This document shows, piece after piece, positions 33,161-45,633 of a stretch of 64,000 bases of DNA. The notes beneath the pieces are model-generated. The model was not told where the DNA came from, made no database searches, and was given only the letters and a program-made list of their open reading frames with translations. A program made the translations under genes and the position numbers. Each line of letters opens with the position of its first letter. Position 1 is the first letter of the stretch. The stretch is from Hyparrhenia diplandra (Eukaryota; Streptophyta; Magnoliopsida; Poales; Poaceae). The stretch covers positions 186,001 to 250,000 of the forward strand of contig JADLZK010004609.1 of NCBI GenBank assembly GCA_015847255.1, written 5' to 3'.

Positions 33161-33905
33161 ATTTTAAACCTCAAGAAAACCCGATTTGCTTCAAGCCTAG
33201 GATTCTATATTGTCCCGCAGTTGGGCCTTCCAACTGCCGGACAACCGAGAAAGACTCTTGACATTGTGTGTGCTTTTTCCTTACTAGTGTTTTTTTGTGT
33301 TTCATTTCAAATGCATTCGGCGTTTATAAAATAAAGCAAATTGCAAACACATAGATCCGCATTTCATAAAAGAATATTTAAGCTGTAATACTGTTTCCAT
33401 TAGGCTAGGTTGTTTTCTCTCATAAGGCTAGGACTTTCTTTATTTAATATAGAACTTTTTTCCCGCGTAACAAGGATTTTTGTTCTTGTGAAGCTAGACG
33501 ATTGTTCTTGTGAACTTAGAGCAAGCATTTGAATGCAGAACACTGTCCTTATGAAGCCGGTATTTTTTTTTCTCCTGAAATAGGAATATTTTTATTTAAA
33601 CCATCGGGATGGATAAAAGAATTGTTCATGTTTCTGTCAAGGAAATTCGTTGAAATAAATAAAGAATGGTCGACTGATCACAAAATTCACAAAGTGGAAA
33701 TCAGTAGAAAAATAGAAAAGAAAAGAAAAAACGAAAGAGGGCCTCTTTAAGAGGCTATCCTCCGCGTAACAATGGTTATAGTGGGCTGATCTGGGCTAAA
33801 GGCTCGTTTCGAGATGGAAGGCCCGAAACGTCTAACAGGGCAAAAACTATGACTTGTTTTTGTTTTTCTTCTTGGAGGGACCCGAGCAAAACCACAACAG
33901 TAGTG
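33161..33905 (+). repeat. long direct repeat, copy 2
   Basis: Matches 30198-31183 but lacks the SINE and has small indels, for example an extra stretch around 33838-33880 (AACTATGACTTG). Beyond AGTAGTGGA at about 33905 similarity to copy 1 stops and no gene body follows. Bases 32434-33160 between the gene and this copy contain a short TTTCGAATGTTGCAA repeat and no gene. Confidence 0.85.
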
Positions 33906-35078
33906 GAGTCCGCCAAGTCTGGATTCTGCAGCAGTTTACTGCCGGCTATCTCGTCAGTTCTAGCCTGCGCGTTTGGTTTTTTGTGGCTTTTGTTTTTTTA
34001 TGACGTGGCTGTGTTCAAATCAGAACCAGTGGTTTTGCCATGCCATTGAGGAGGCGTCGTGGTGGCGAGCTGGACGCCAGCCACTGTTTCTCCCGTCACC
34101 GGCTGGAAGAGAACAGGGCCAAGCTAACAACACCTCGACGAAAGCAACAGCCGCTAGCTACACTTGTTCTCTTCTTGCAACATGGTGCAGCTGTTGGCAC
34201 GTACTAGTAGGAAACCAAGAAGAAAACCCCCGCCCTCTCTATTTTTTGTAGCAGTCACCAGAAGCTGAGCATGTTGCCATTGGCAGCAGCAGCCCCGGTC
34301 CAAGGAGTAAGTCCTTGGCCGATGCCGGCATGATTTCTCGTCCACAAGTCACGAATCGTCGTCGAATCGGCCGGCACAGGAGACGGACGTGTGTGTGTGG
34401 ATCACGGGAGGCCAAGTCGTTCGCGGGTGATTCATGGGAACGGAACTGAACACAACGGGCGCCGCCGCCGAGTCTCAGACTTTTATCCGAGTCGTGTGGA
34501 AGAGGTGCGTTTCCAGAGTCCCACCGGTGGGTGGTTCCGGTTCCGGCAGGTGGATCGCGAGTGCACGGTCCGCGGGCTCTATTTGCTTGCAGTAGCACAC
34601 TTGTTATTGTGTAGAGAAGCTGTTTGACACGCAACACGGGTGTCCCTGTAGGCTTGTCCTCCGCCTCTTCTCTCTTGTAGCTGGTCCCCGTGGTTTCGAG
34701 AAAGAGGTACGTGACACAGGCCAAAACAATTAGGATCGATCCTAAAAAATCACGACCGTTCCTTTTGGTAATGCATTTGATGTGGAAAATGCAAATTCAT
34801 TGAACAACATGTAGGACTTTCAGTTGTCACCGGTAAGCGAAAACACGTACAACTCCAGTTGTTGCTAGCTGAAACCTAAAACCAAAGCAGAGTTATATGT
34901 ATGGCACAACAAATGAAAAAAAAAACGTAGTGACTATGATCGAATACCTTCTTTATTTATAGTAAAATTTATGCACCTATAAAATATGTGTGCTCCTCCC
35001 AAAATTGCTCTACCTGTACCTCAGGCCAAAATAATAATATTTTTTAACATGTGGCAACACATACTTCAATCAAAGGTT
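33906..35078. other. intergenic region, nothing recognised
   Basis: Short open frames on both strands, none with a recognised motif. Composition is mixed, GC-richer at 34300-34640. Confidence 0.35.
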
Positions 35079-35276
35079 GATTGGTGCAGGGCCGGCCCTG
35101 AGATTTTTGGGGGCCCAGGGCGAGACAAAAAATTGAGGCCCCTTGTGTGTGCATCTATAACTTGTATTCGCTTGGATGTAGCTAAGAGTGTAGCAGTTCG
35201 GTCATCATCCTCATCGTTGTCCAAATTATTATCCTTGGTGTAAGCCCGTGCTATCGGGATTGATAGATCTTTCTTA

Positions 35277-35418
35277 CTGCTCCAAATTATAAGTCGGGTT
35301 TGATTTTTGGTATATCCATTTTTTTGCTACATATCTATACATAATAATATTTCTAGATACATAGAAAAAATCGTTGAACCGAAAAAGTGAAGTGGCTTAT
35401 AATTTAGAACGGATGGAG
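35277..35418. mobile_element. Stowaway-type MITE inside the hAT element
   Basis: Terminal repeats CTGCTCCAAATTATAAGTC / CTTATAATTTAGAACGGATGGAG are the degenerate 'CTCCATCCGTTCTAAATTATAAG' ends of a grass Stowaway family, with TA on the left side. Confidence 0.65.
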
Positions 35419-35543
35419 CATTAGTTTTTTCTCCTACACGCAATAATTACTAACTCATCTATATTTTCCATGTGTTCATATTTTTTTTAAAAAAATCATG
35501 GATTCTGTGTGTAATCACTCATTAGTCATTTACTATTTTTTTA

Positions 35544-35680
35544 CTCCATCCGTTCTAAATTACTAGTGGTTTTGCTTTTTTTTTGATACACTTATTGTTA
35601 TGAATCTCGATGAATAATATGTCTAAATACATAACAAAAAAGAATGAAACATATACCTATAATTGAAAACTAGCACGGAG
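35544..35680. mobile_element. second Stowaway-type MITE inside the hAT element
   Basis: Starts CTCCATCCGTTCTAAATTA and ends ACTAGCACGGAG, with TA at both flanks (35542-35543 and 35681-35682). The right end is more diverged than the left. Confidence 0.6.
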
Positions 35681-35904
35681 TACGTATACCCTACAAGCAC
35701 TCTTTGCTAGTACGTCAGCTAAGCCATACTACTACACGTTTCCCAAAATAAACATACATATATACTCGTACAGCGCACTCAGTAGCTTGGCCAATAGCTA
35801 CTCCTACACCGTATATATACATACATGGTGAGGGGCCCTGACAGCTTCGGGGGCCCAGGGCAGCCGCCCCGCTCGCCTGCCCCCAGGGCCGGGCCTGATT
35901 GGTG

Positions 35905-37430
35905 ATACTAGCAATTTAAACAAATTTTCATAAACAAATTATAACACACAAACTCTCGCATACATAATCACATTCACACTTATGCACAAACTATCATTAT
36001 GTCAACAAACACATCGTATATCACTCATACTCATGTTGATTCAATCTATGCTAGTGCATGATTTTGAAATTTATCACTATTGCTCGACTATTTAGAAATT
36101 CTTCTTATATAACCAAAATACACTATTTTGCAAACTTAGGATGTTGTTAGATCCGATGTCGACCATAGTACTTCCTTATTGACCAATTTAGCCTTGGTGT
36201 GCACATCTTCCCTTTCCACTAATTGACATGTGGGTCTCATGTGTCGCACTCGGCATCTCTTTCTTACGTGGCTTCCTCTCCTGCCATTTTCTAGTCCTTA
36301 TCTCTTGTTATCTCCCTTCCCACACTCCTCGTTCTTACCACAACATCTGTGGTCACCGCCACACACACCATGCCTATCATAATCCATGTGCTCGTCATTA
36401 CCACCATCATCCATGGTTGACAGCACTGCTGCACTTTCTGGGGCTCCCTAGTCCATTGACTATGAAAGGATGGCCACGATAGAGATGGCATGTGGTGGCT
36501 GGTGACGCCATAGGAGGTTGTTAGGTTGAGCTTACGATAGGAAGGAGAGGTGTAGGTGAAGGGATGAAAGGAAAGGAATGAAATGCAACCTTTCTACAAT
36601 GGGTAGAGGAAGGAGAGTAGCCAAGACATACGCAACGGTGTGTTTGTGGGAGCAATACCATCTTGACATACAGAGTGGTATTGCTATGTGACAAAACAAT
36701 TGACAAAAACAGTTCCACTAAATTTTGTCTAGAATCTAGATTTTTAAAACTATGTGACAAACACTATTTTTTTTTTAAAAAAAACTACTTCTTGATTTCT
36801 TCTAAATTATAAGTTCTTTTGACTTATAAGATACATAACTAAAATGATAAGAAAAACCAAAGCGACTTAGTATAATTTAGAACGGATGGAGAATCGAAAC
36901 TGATCAACTAAATGGATGAAAAATTAAAATAACAATACTAAAATAACTTATAATTTGGAACAAATGAAGCAGCTGTTATTAAGAATCTGCCTAGGAACCA
37001 AAATAAGGTGGATTTATACGAGTGAGAGAAAAGAGAAAATGTCGTAGCAAGTCGGGAAATCTGGAATCTTCATGGCGACTGGCCCACATGCGGCTGAGAC
37101 AAGTGGCTGACATCGCTCCCCAAATTCTCCCACCACATCTCACCTTGATTCTCTCTCCTCTGCAAGGCAAAGACGGCAACCGAGGAGAGGATAGGTGGCG
37201 TCTCCGTCGAGAGGGCTCAGTCTCAGGCGAGCGAGCAAGCGCGGCTCACGTCCACAGGGCCAGCCAGCAACAGTAGGTCCCGCCGCCCGCTCCAGATCCA
37301 CAGGCAGATTTGCGGCGTGGTGGATAAAAGCCTGCGCGCGCGCGGCCGGGAGGGAAGAGACTTGGAACGCGCGTCAGCGCGCTTGTGGTTCGTCCGGTAG
37401 CGAGCCGAGGATCGGAGCAGCGCGCGGGCG
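35905..37430. other. intergenic region with MITE fragment, upstream of the Mpv17-family gene
   Basis: A Stowaway-like fragment at about 36786-36892 ends AATTTAGAACGGATGGAG. The rest, including 36140-36780, has no recognised feature. The last 400 bases are GC-rising upstream sequence of the next gene; no clear TATA box is seen. Confidence 0.4.
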
Positions 37431-39834
37431 ATGGCGGCGGTGGCGACCGTGGCCTCCTCATCCCCCGCCTCGAGGCGGCTGCTCCCCTCCCCTCCTCTGC
37501 CGCCGCGCCGTCCCTCCTCCGGCTCCCGGCCAGGCGGCTCCGGCGCGGCGCCGCCCCTGCGGGTCGCCGCGGCGGGGGACGAGGCGGACGTGCTGCCTGG
37601 CCCGGGTGCCGAGGGTGAGGCGGCGGTGCCGGGGAGGTTGGAGGAGCCGCGGACGAGCCGCTGGGCGGAAGCCAGCTCGACATCGGAGGGCTCGCCTTCC
37701 AGGGCGACGTCGGCGGGGATTCACTGGCGGCGGGTCGGGCTCCGGGTCCGGGGCCTCCGGCGGTGGCGACGGCAACAAGATGCTCGATCGCAGCATCAAC
37801 ACGGCCATCGTGCTCGGGGCCAGCACCTACGCGCTCACCAAGCTGCTCACCGTTGACCAGGACTACTGGCATGTCAGTCTCCTCTCCTCTGTTTCTTCAT
37901 CCGCTTCTACTAGAATTTTTTTTTTGTTAATTCCTGATTGGATTCGGAGCCATGTTACCGGCGGGTGTATTGATTTGTTTCTTCTCGGTATACAGGGGTG
38001 GACGATCTTTGAGATCCTGCGTTATATGCCGGAGCACAACTGGTCCGCATACGAGGAGGCCCTCAAAGCCAACCCGGTTCTAGCCAAGATGATGATCAGT
38101 GGTGTCGTCTACTCTCTTGGAGACTGGATTGCACAGGTGAGTTCACACTTCAATTTCCCCAGCCACTCTACCACTACTCATAAGACATTCTCCATGTCCT
38201 GTCCTGTTTGCAGCACCTCAGTTTGATTACTGACCCTGCTGTTGCTTTTGCTGCTGCTTATGCTTGCAGTGCTACGAAGGAAAACCAATCTTTGATTTCG
38301 ATCGAGCTCGGATGTTCCGGTCTGGCCTTGTTGGCTTCACGCTTCATGGGTCACTTTCACATTACTACTACCATATCTGTGAGGTAACCATTGTTACATG
38401 TTCTGCTCAGCCTTGTTCTTGTACATCCAAGTTTGACTTCTAGTTTTGGGGTTCTAGTAATGGCACGTAGCAGGCATCAGATAGAGCACTTGAGTTAATA
38501 AAAGGGTGAAGTCCCATTAGATAGAGTTTGACAATTGCCACATCTATATAAATCATTTTAATTTTTTTTAACAAATTTGGAGAGCTAAAATGCCGTGTAA
38601 GACAAACCTGATGAAGTATAATTTTGTTATGTTGATTGACAGGCACTGTTCCCATTCAAGGATTGGTGGGTTGTCCCAGCAAAGGTTGCATTCGATCAGA
38701 CCATCTGGTCTGCAATCTGGAACAGTATCTACTTCGTGGTCTTGGGTTTCCTTCGGTTGGAATCACCTATTACTATCTACAGCGAGCTCAAGTCAACATT
38801 CTTTCCCATGCTTACTGTAAGAATTCATCTTCCCTGAATAAGTTTAATCAGTTTGCAGGGTGAAAATTGGGCAACCATTAAACATAAGAGTTGTGCTGCT
38901 TATTTTTTTTGAAGGGTAGTTGTGCTGCTTATGTTCATTCCATTATGAACAACCCATGGGCATACTGTTATACATATTGGCAACAAGAGTCTTAGTTACA
39001 TGAATTATTCATTTGAGACTATCCATATCCTTGGGGTTAATTGTTAAACCTTTAAAAGTCTGCTCCATTGATAGTGGTACATATCATGTATTTGCTCCTG
39101 GCTCTAGGCAAAGAATAGTGACTTTTACAGACTAAACATGCAGCAGAATAACTCATAGCTATAACTCAACTTAAATAGACCATGGTGAAAAATAGCAGAA
39201 CAATGTGTATACTTATTGCTTTTCCAATGTTATAGCACTCCATTAGTAACCCTTAATTGTTTTATGCCTGTGCTTGTACTACCCTTTCTCACTTCATTAT
39301 TATGGAGTTTTCAACTGAATACACATAACAATAGCATACCTGTCTCTTGATGATGTTGTTGCAAATATTTGTAATACCAATTCTAGCTATTTTATCTGTC
39401 TTATTTCCTGTTCCGAAAAAGTTGAAACATTGTTTGAATTGTTGCAGGCTGGATGGAAATTGTGGCCTTTTGCACACTTAGTTACATATGGTGTGGTTCC
39501 TGTTGAACAAAGACTTCTATGGGTCGACTGTGTGGAGCTTGTCTGGGTCACAATACTGTCGACGTGAGTATCATCATCTTTTTCTCATATCACCTAACTA
39601 TCGTGGCTAAACTTATCATTCAAACCTTAATGTGTTATCTGTGGCTTCTTGCCAGTTACTCAAACGAAAAGTCAGAGGCAAGGAATTCTGATAGTACCCC
39701 CACACCAGCTGCTTCAAAGGTAAAAAATATATCAAGCATTAAGTCCGAATCATTTCATCGTTGCCATTCTTGTATTATCGTATTAACACTGATAACTTCC
39801 TGCCGTCCTTTCCTTCCAGGACAACTCCAGATAG
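37431..39834 (+). CDS. Mpv17/PMP22 family membrane protein, seven exons, two frameshifts in exon 1
   Basis: Exons 37431-37872, 37996-38136, 38270-38383, 38643-38816, 39448-39563, 39656-39719 and 39820-39834 join with GT-AG introns. The protein starts MAAVATVASSS, a Ser/Pro/Ala-rich stretch like a plastid transit peptide, followed by a Gly-rich linker (GGGSGSGSGASGGG). The family core reads DRSINTAIVLGAS, WSAYEEALKANPVLAKMM, GVVYSLGDWIAQ, FTLHGSLSHYYYHICE, WWVVPAKVAFDQTIW and WPFAHLVTYGVVPVEQR, then VELVWVTILSTYSNEKSE, with four likely membrane segments. Exon 1 is 442 bases; two frame changes of one missing base each (about 37614-37632 and 37718-37722) would make 444, and the whole then gives 355 residues. 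The form with a long N-terminus and Gly-rich linker resembles plant organellar members; transport role is not known. Exons 2-7 are clean, so exon 1 errors are more likely than gene death. Confidence 0.88.
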
Positions 39835-41137
39835 CAACCCCATAGACCTGGAAAGCTGCTTTGTCCATCTATCACTTCAGGGGTTATCCAAATTGTACAA
39901 TTAGCTGCAGTAACTCTGTAGGTGTAACCTTTTTTTTGTAGATATATATTCGTGAAACATGAATTGTGCTTGTGCAGCATGTGCCATAGAATATCAGGAA
40001 GAGATTAGCTTACTCAACAATTGCTATGGCTGATGGAATCAGAGTTGGTTAGTGTAGCGAACTAAAGTAGCGATCATTGTCTCGAGGTCCAGTTTTTTAC
40101 TGGCTCTTCCCACTGCACTTCTCAGTGGTTTGCAGTGTCAAGCAACTGCTGGGGCCTGGGCCTTAAGCACGAGCCAGAGAAACCGTCGAACAAACACCAT
40201 AACGTTCAAATTAGAAGCTCTGGTAGATACGATTTCTTGTTTAATAATCATGGTTGGGTGACAACAATTTGCTTGTTCGATTTTCCTGCTATCAAGAATA
40301 AGAGAAAAAAATAGGGTTCCCAATGCAAGAGAGAAGTAAAATAAACGGTGGTTCCAACAAGTTAGAAATAGACTAGGTATCCCAATGCAAAAGCGACCCT
40401 TCCTATTGAAATTGATCAAATCATCTTGCAAAATACATAAATAAAAAAATAGTGAAACCCATTTTTTAGATTGGGTACTAGATGTGCACTATAGTAAAAT
40501 AAAAAAATTTTTTTTTTAGATTGGGTACTAGATCTGAGGAGCCGTTTTGCCAAATGTTTCTCGAAACGATTTTGAATGGGCTGAATTTCAATGTTATTTG
40601 TGTACCTCCTGAAGCATACAAATCCTGAATTTCATTTCCATTTTTGGACTGAATTTCTAGTGGCTACGACTCAAGTAAATTAAGAAACAAATTTAATTCC
40701 TAGATAACATGATAGGAATCAGTCACCTTTGCTTTTTGGTTCATCTATTTATCTACATGCGTAGCAAAATAAATTATATAAAAAAGTAACTTATAATTTG
40801 AAACAGATGCAGTACTTACATCGTAATATTTTTCAACTGCAAACCACGGGCATTTATTTACTATTACAAAGCAAAATAAAACAAAGGACGTGTTGATGGC
40901 TAACAAACACCCAACATTTGTGTCCTCGTGGATTTTTAATGTATCAATTCTAAAACGCTTCAATACCAAACAGAAACAAAGTTAAAAAATGTAAAATATG
41001 AAATAAACAAAAATTATTCACCTAATAATGACTAGGAATACATCATTCAAAAAACAAAAAGTTCAAGAAACGTTGGCTGAGAAAACCTGTAGGGCGAATA
41101 GGTGAGGGAGTCGAGCCAAATGTCAACGAGGCTACAA
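39835..41137. other. 3' flank of the Mpv17-family gene and intergenic DNA
   Basis: The probable 3' UTR runs to about 40100. A short duplication TTTTTAGATTGGGTACTAGAT (given in part) occurs at about 40462 and 40515. A motif near 40835, CAACTGCAAACCACGGGCATTTATTT, resembles a decayed Helitron 3' end. No gene is seen. Confidence 0.4.
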
Positions 41138-42189
41138 TCCTACTACTAAAAAGCCTCAAATGGAATCGTCCACCCCCGCTAATGAGTCTGCCCGGCTCCT
41201 AATTACCCCGCTCCCGTCATTAACCACGCTAATCACCCTACCAACCCGGCCCTGCTCAGCTCGCTCAACTGAACCGCCCCACGCTCCGTGCGATTCTACC
41301 GTGAAACCACCACGCTCTAATCCCTACCGCCCGCTCACCCGCGGCCTCTACCGCTCGGTGAAACCGAAACCTGCGCACGACGGACCACGATCCCCTGCCT
41401 CGCTACGTCACGACTGCCTGCATCACGCCACTGCTACCACACGCCTAGGTCTATGTTGCCGCCATCGATGCCAGGCAGGCTACACGTCGGTCGCTAGCGC
41501 CTCCCTGAATTTCACGGGCTTCTTCGTCTTGTACGCTTGTCACAGGGAAAGCGGTGGAATGGTGGGCGACAAAGCGCAGCACCGCCACACCCTCCATCGA
41601 CGGCAGCTCCCCGATCTGGTGTGGTGGCACATCGATCCGTCGTGGCGCAGCCCGAACCTGCAGAGCCAGTGCCAGTAGGCACAGGGGAAATCGGATCTTC
41701 ATGAGGCCATGCGGTGGTATTTGCGGTCTCTGACTCTCTGTTGGCACCAACGTCAATGCGACTGGGTGTTTTCACCGTCGACCTCGTCGTCAGAGTCGCA
41801 GACATGATGCATAGCATGTACGACGGCCTCGTGGTGCCTTCGGCATCATCCTCGGTGCCGCGGCCACCTCCATCTTCATGCCGCCTCAGCCAACGACAAC
41901 ATGCAGCATCAGGTTCATCCCTCCCAATCTCCCATGCGACATTCCTGTGATCGGCTTCATATTGTCGTGAGTAATGTCGTTCCGTGGTTGCCTTTTCCTC
42001 CAATGACAGGAAGCACGGCTTCACTGACATCGACCTCCATCGGTTGCTTTGCATGGACTGCACCGTTGTCTTATGTGTTCAATATTCTTTCAAGCGTTTG
42101 TATGAATTGACTTGACTGAATAAAAATTAGCATGGTTGAATATTTAGTCACAAGCTGTTTGTACGTACGAATTAGTATGAGCATTTTCA

Positions 42190-42424
42190 CTTCCTGAAAA
42201 GTGAACCCAAAAAGTGCTACAACATCTGTCACATCGAATCTCTTTTCGCATGCATGAGGCATTAAATCTAGGTAAAAAAAAAATAAATTGCACGGTTTTA
42301 ATTGAAAAGTACAAGACAAATCTTTTAAACCTAGTTAGTCCACGATAGGACAACAATTATCAAATACAAACGAAAAGTGCTACAGTAGCACAACCCAAAA
42401 TATTTCACAAACTAAACACACCCT
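42190..42424. mobile_element. truncated MITE of the GGGTGTGTTTAG group
   Basis: The right end CAAACTAAACACACCC and the blocks AACCTAGTTAGTCCACGATAGGACAA (in part) and GTGCTACAGTAGCA match the group seen at 28643-29195. The matching left terminus is missing. Confidence 0.55.
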
Positions 42425-44704
42425 ATGTCTGAATATTGAGGCGTGTTTGTTTTCTTTCATGAGTGTGCAATGTGGTAGAGGTTTATCCTTTTGTTTCCAT
42501 CAAATTAGTCTGAGCTAGCCTCTTGAATGATTTTTTCTGCAAATATTCTGAAAGTTCACCTATTTGTCCTGTCATTGTTTGATTCTCAATGGGCTAAAAA
42601 TTCAGACACCACTAGATTTCTTGACTACTTATTTACAAATTCATAGAGCACACAAACTTGATCTATAGAATGGAACATGACTATGGAATTAAGTTCATAG
42701 TTGAACAAAACAAAAAAATGATCATCGAGGCTACCTTCCATTCATTCATAATTATATTGAATTGGATTGACATTTTCGGCAACACACTTGATGAAACCTG
42801 CACGTAGGATTCCGTAATCAGTGGTGGTGAACACTGAACGAGACGCAGATGAGACACCGATGTGAAGGATGCCTGCAACAATGTCACGGAAGAGATCAAA
42901 ACTGTCCCTCATGACCTAACAAACAAGCTCGTGAGTTTGATATTGGAGACTCCACGATCATATTTTCAGACTGGTCCATTTTTCTGAAACTAATGGAGAA
43001 TACGTTCTTATGTGTTTTAGTTGCTTGCCCAATGCACAAGGTCGGGTTTGTTCATCATCCAAGCTTGTTAATAAGCTACAAGAGGATGCTGCCTTTTCTG
43101 ATGGAGAATGGTAAGGTACCTGCTTGGGGTTCAATTGACAGTGAGTGGTGCCTCGTTTAGATTTCGTTTGCCTCACTGTATGTTGTTGCCTTGCTGTTTC
43201 AGAAATCTCTGCGGCTCGGGAAAGTGACGAGGTCGAAATTCAAAATTTGTAGAGGAAAGGCAACCAATAGCAAATGAGTGCCTCAGCCAGTGACTTAAAC
43301 AAATTAACGATGCCAATTGCCATATAAAGAAATTTTGACTGACCAGACCAACTTAAAGAAATAGCACAGTGGTGGCGAAAGGTAGCAAGCAGCTGAACCA
43401 TAGCTGCTGGTTGCTGCTGGTGTTGATGCTAAGCTCGAGTTTCTAGAGTGAAGTTGCTCCAATTTTTGTTTAAACATATATAAAAATAACCTTTGAGTTG
43501 GGATGAAAACACTGCTTTCAGGGTTGATTCAGAGGTGAATGACAGAGTTCAGTGATACTAATGAAATTTTTGTTCCTGGTGGTAGCCTGGAGTTAGTTTC
43601 TTGTGGCTATGTAAACTCTATATAACTCTATCAATGATCCATTGTGTTGCTTGGTACAGCTACACTATGATCCAGACATACAACACTGCTTGCCATGCGT
43701 GCGTGAATGGCACAAGGATAGAAACACCCATTTGCACTGGTTCAGAACTTGTCTCTGAATACATCTGAATCGTGTTTTCCTCCTGCTTTTCAGTGATGAG
43801 CAGGAAAAAATGGACTTGATGGTCATGAATTTGTTTTCCCAGGTTTGACGAGGAGCACGTCGACACCAGGACAACTGATCCGATTTCTTGTTACTTGCGT
43901 TCAGGGATTTAGTATCTCATCCAAGAATTAAAACATCGAACACAGTGTGTGTTGCAGATAAGGAGCCCTGCCCAGAAATACTTCTACCCCAGAAGCTACG
44001 GCTGGTGCAATGTCGCCATGCAACAACAGATCTCGATCAGTGAGTGTGGCCACGACACCATGCTGTCGCTGCACGGGCAACCTATGTGTGCGTCGGTCAC
44101 CATGCCAAATCTGTCTGAGCCCTACGCCGCTGCTCATGGTCCCATCGGTTGGTTGAGGCAGCCCGTGCTTCCTGCAGCCAGCTGCGGCAAGTGTCTTCTT
44201 TGACCACTCTTCATTTTTTTTTTTTTTTTTGTGCTTATAGAATGAGATGAGAAGAGTAAATCAAACGTGGTTGGTACATGACTACCTATGTAGTATACAT
44301 GACTGCTGGTGCATGGAAAAAGCAATGCTAAACTCGTTGATAAGTATGGTCCGAGAATGTGTTTATGCTATTTTTGACTAGCTATCAGCATAGGAAGTAT
44401 ATCTTTAATGTGAATGTGATGTGCAATAGGATTCTGCTATCTGCATTTCGGTGTTGCCTTGAATTTTTAGCCTTGTATCTTCATACAGTTGCCTTCTGCT
44501 GTTGTTATTTTCAGGTTCTCCTCTTCGTAAATTTGGAACATAAGACAATGGTTGTCCTTACTCAAGAAGTTGATTTGACATAGTTTCTTTACCACTTCAG
44601 TTCATTGACATTAAGCTATACGCCCATCCTGTGTGTTCTCTCATTCATCAGATTGGTTTTGGATTAAACAGTAGGTCAACACTAAACTTTTACATTAGTT
44701 TATC

Positions 44705-44806
44705 TGCAACGACCCGTTTCAACACCGCAGTTCACGTATTGCTTGTGCTCCTTCGTGCAACGACTCGTTTCAACACCGCAGTTCACGTATTGCTTGTGCT
44801 CCTTCG
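44705..44806. repeat. tandem duplication, 2 x 51 bp
   Basis: TGCAACGACCCGTTTCAAC...CTCCTTCG occurs at 44705-44755 and again at 44756-44806 with one obvious difference (CCCG versus CTCG). Confidence 0.9.
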
Positions 44807-45633
44807 TGTAAGTACCAACTTCTTGTGGGAGCAGCAGATACTGTGAAGGGCCAGTTGCTGAAAAGGGTTCAGCTTTGCAGGTAACTCATCACTTTTGCAC
44901 GCTTCCAGCGCCCATCGCCATTTCTTCTTAGCTGAATGTAATTGCTATCTCAACAGCTCTAAAGGTTCATTCGACTGCAAATACCGTGGCATAAATGCAG
45001 TGTGAAGCCATGAGTCCAAACTCGAAGCAAGAAACTGGAGTATCGCAAACAATACCTGATTCTTGTGTTTTAATTTTGCTATTCAAGCACTAATTGTTCA
45101 TCTTTTATGAAGATTCATGTAACAATGATATTGCAAACATCACACTGGAAATGTTATTCTTAAGAGAAGATATAACACATGTTTATACTTATTCTATTAT
45201 CATTTTATTATTTTTTTCCTTGTTGCAACGCACGGGCATTTACCTATATAAAAAGACAGAAAATGCACCCTGTTTTGGCCTTGGTCGAAGTAGGCTCGCA
45301 TGTAGAATCATTATTTTTTTATAATAGTACACCACACGTTCAAAACAAAAATTATCATAATATTTTTGTTTCCTTTACAACACGCGGCATGATCTTAGTC
45401 TAAAAATAAAAAAAGAACACACCACATTTCGACTCTCATTAGACATGTCCAAAACAAAAGCATTTCTGTACAGCTTAAGAGCAAGGTTAATACAACCAAG
45501 TTCTTTGCAGCCTACCCTCAGTCTTAGCCCATCCATATAGTAGTGAGCTCTCTTGTAGATTTTGTTGGTTCTTGTATCTAAGTCGGTTCTAAGCTTACAA
45601 CCCGCACAGCAGCCGGCTTGCACCTACACACCT

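Larger units (their letters stand above)
35087..35896. mobile_element. non-autonomous hAT element with 8-bp target duplication
   Basis: Starts CAGGGCCGGCCCTGAG and ends CCCAGGGCCGGGCCT; the two ends are inverted repeats. Just inside both ends is GGGGGCCCAGGGC. The element is flanked by identical 8-bp GATTGGTG at 35079-35086 and 35897-35904, the hAT hallmark. It codes for nothing and contains two Stowaway MITEs, so it has been used as a landing site. Confidence 0.9.
41138..45255 (+). mobile_element. Helitron-like element (candidate), with captured or unassigned DNA
   Basis: The left end TCCTACTACTAAAAAGCC resembles grass Helitron 5' termini (TCTCTACTACTAAAA type). The right region near 45225-45250 reads TTGTTGCAACGCACGGGCAT then TTACCTAT, the known hairpin-plus-CTRR end of grass Helitrons with the last bases changed. 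The interior has a GC-rich tract (41160-42060) with open frames, a reading HKVGFVHHPSLLISYKRMLP near 43040 and an 84-codon frame at 43949-44203 (KYFYPRSYGWCNVAMQQQ) that could be captured exon pieces; I recognise neither. No Rep/helicase gene is present. Calling the two ends one element is inference. Confidence 0.4.

Noticed and set aside
41160..41678. 172-codon frame starting MESSTPANES
   Set aside because: No recognised domain, open frames on both strands, and it starts right at a Helitron-like terminus; treated as element DNA.
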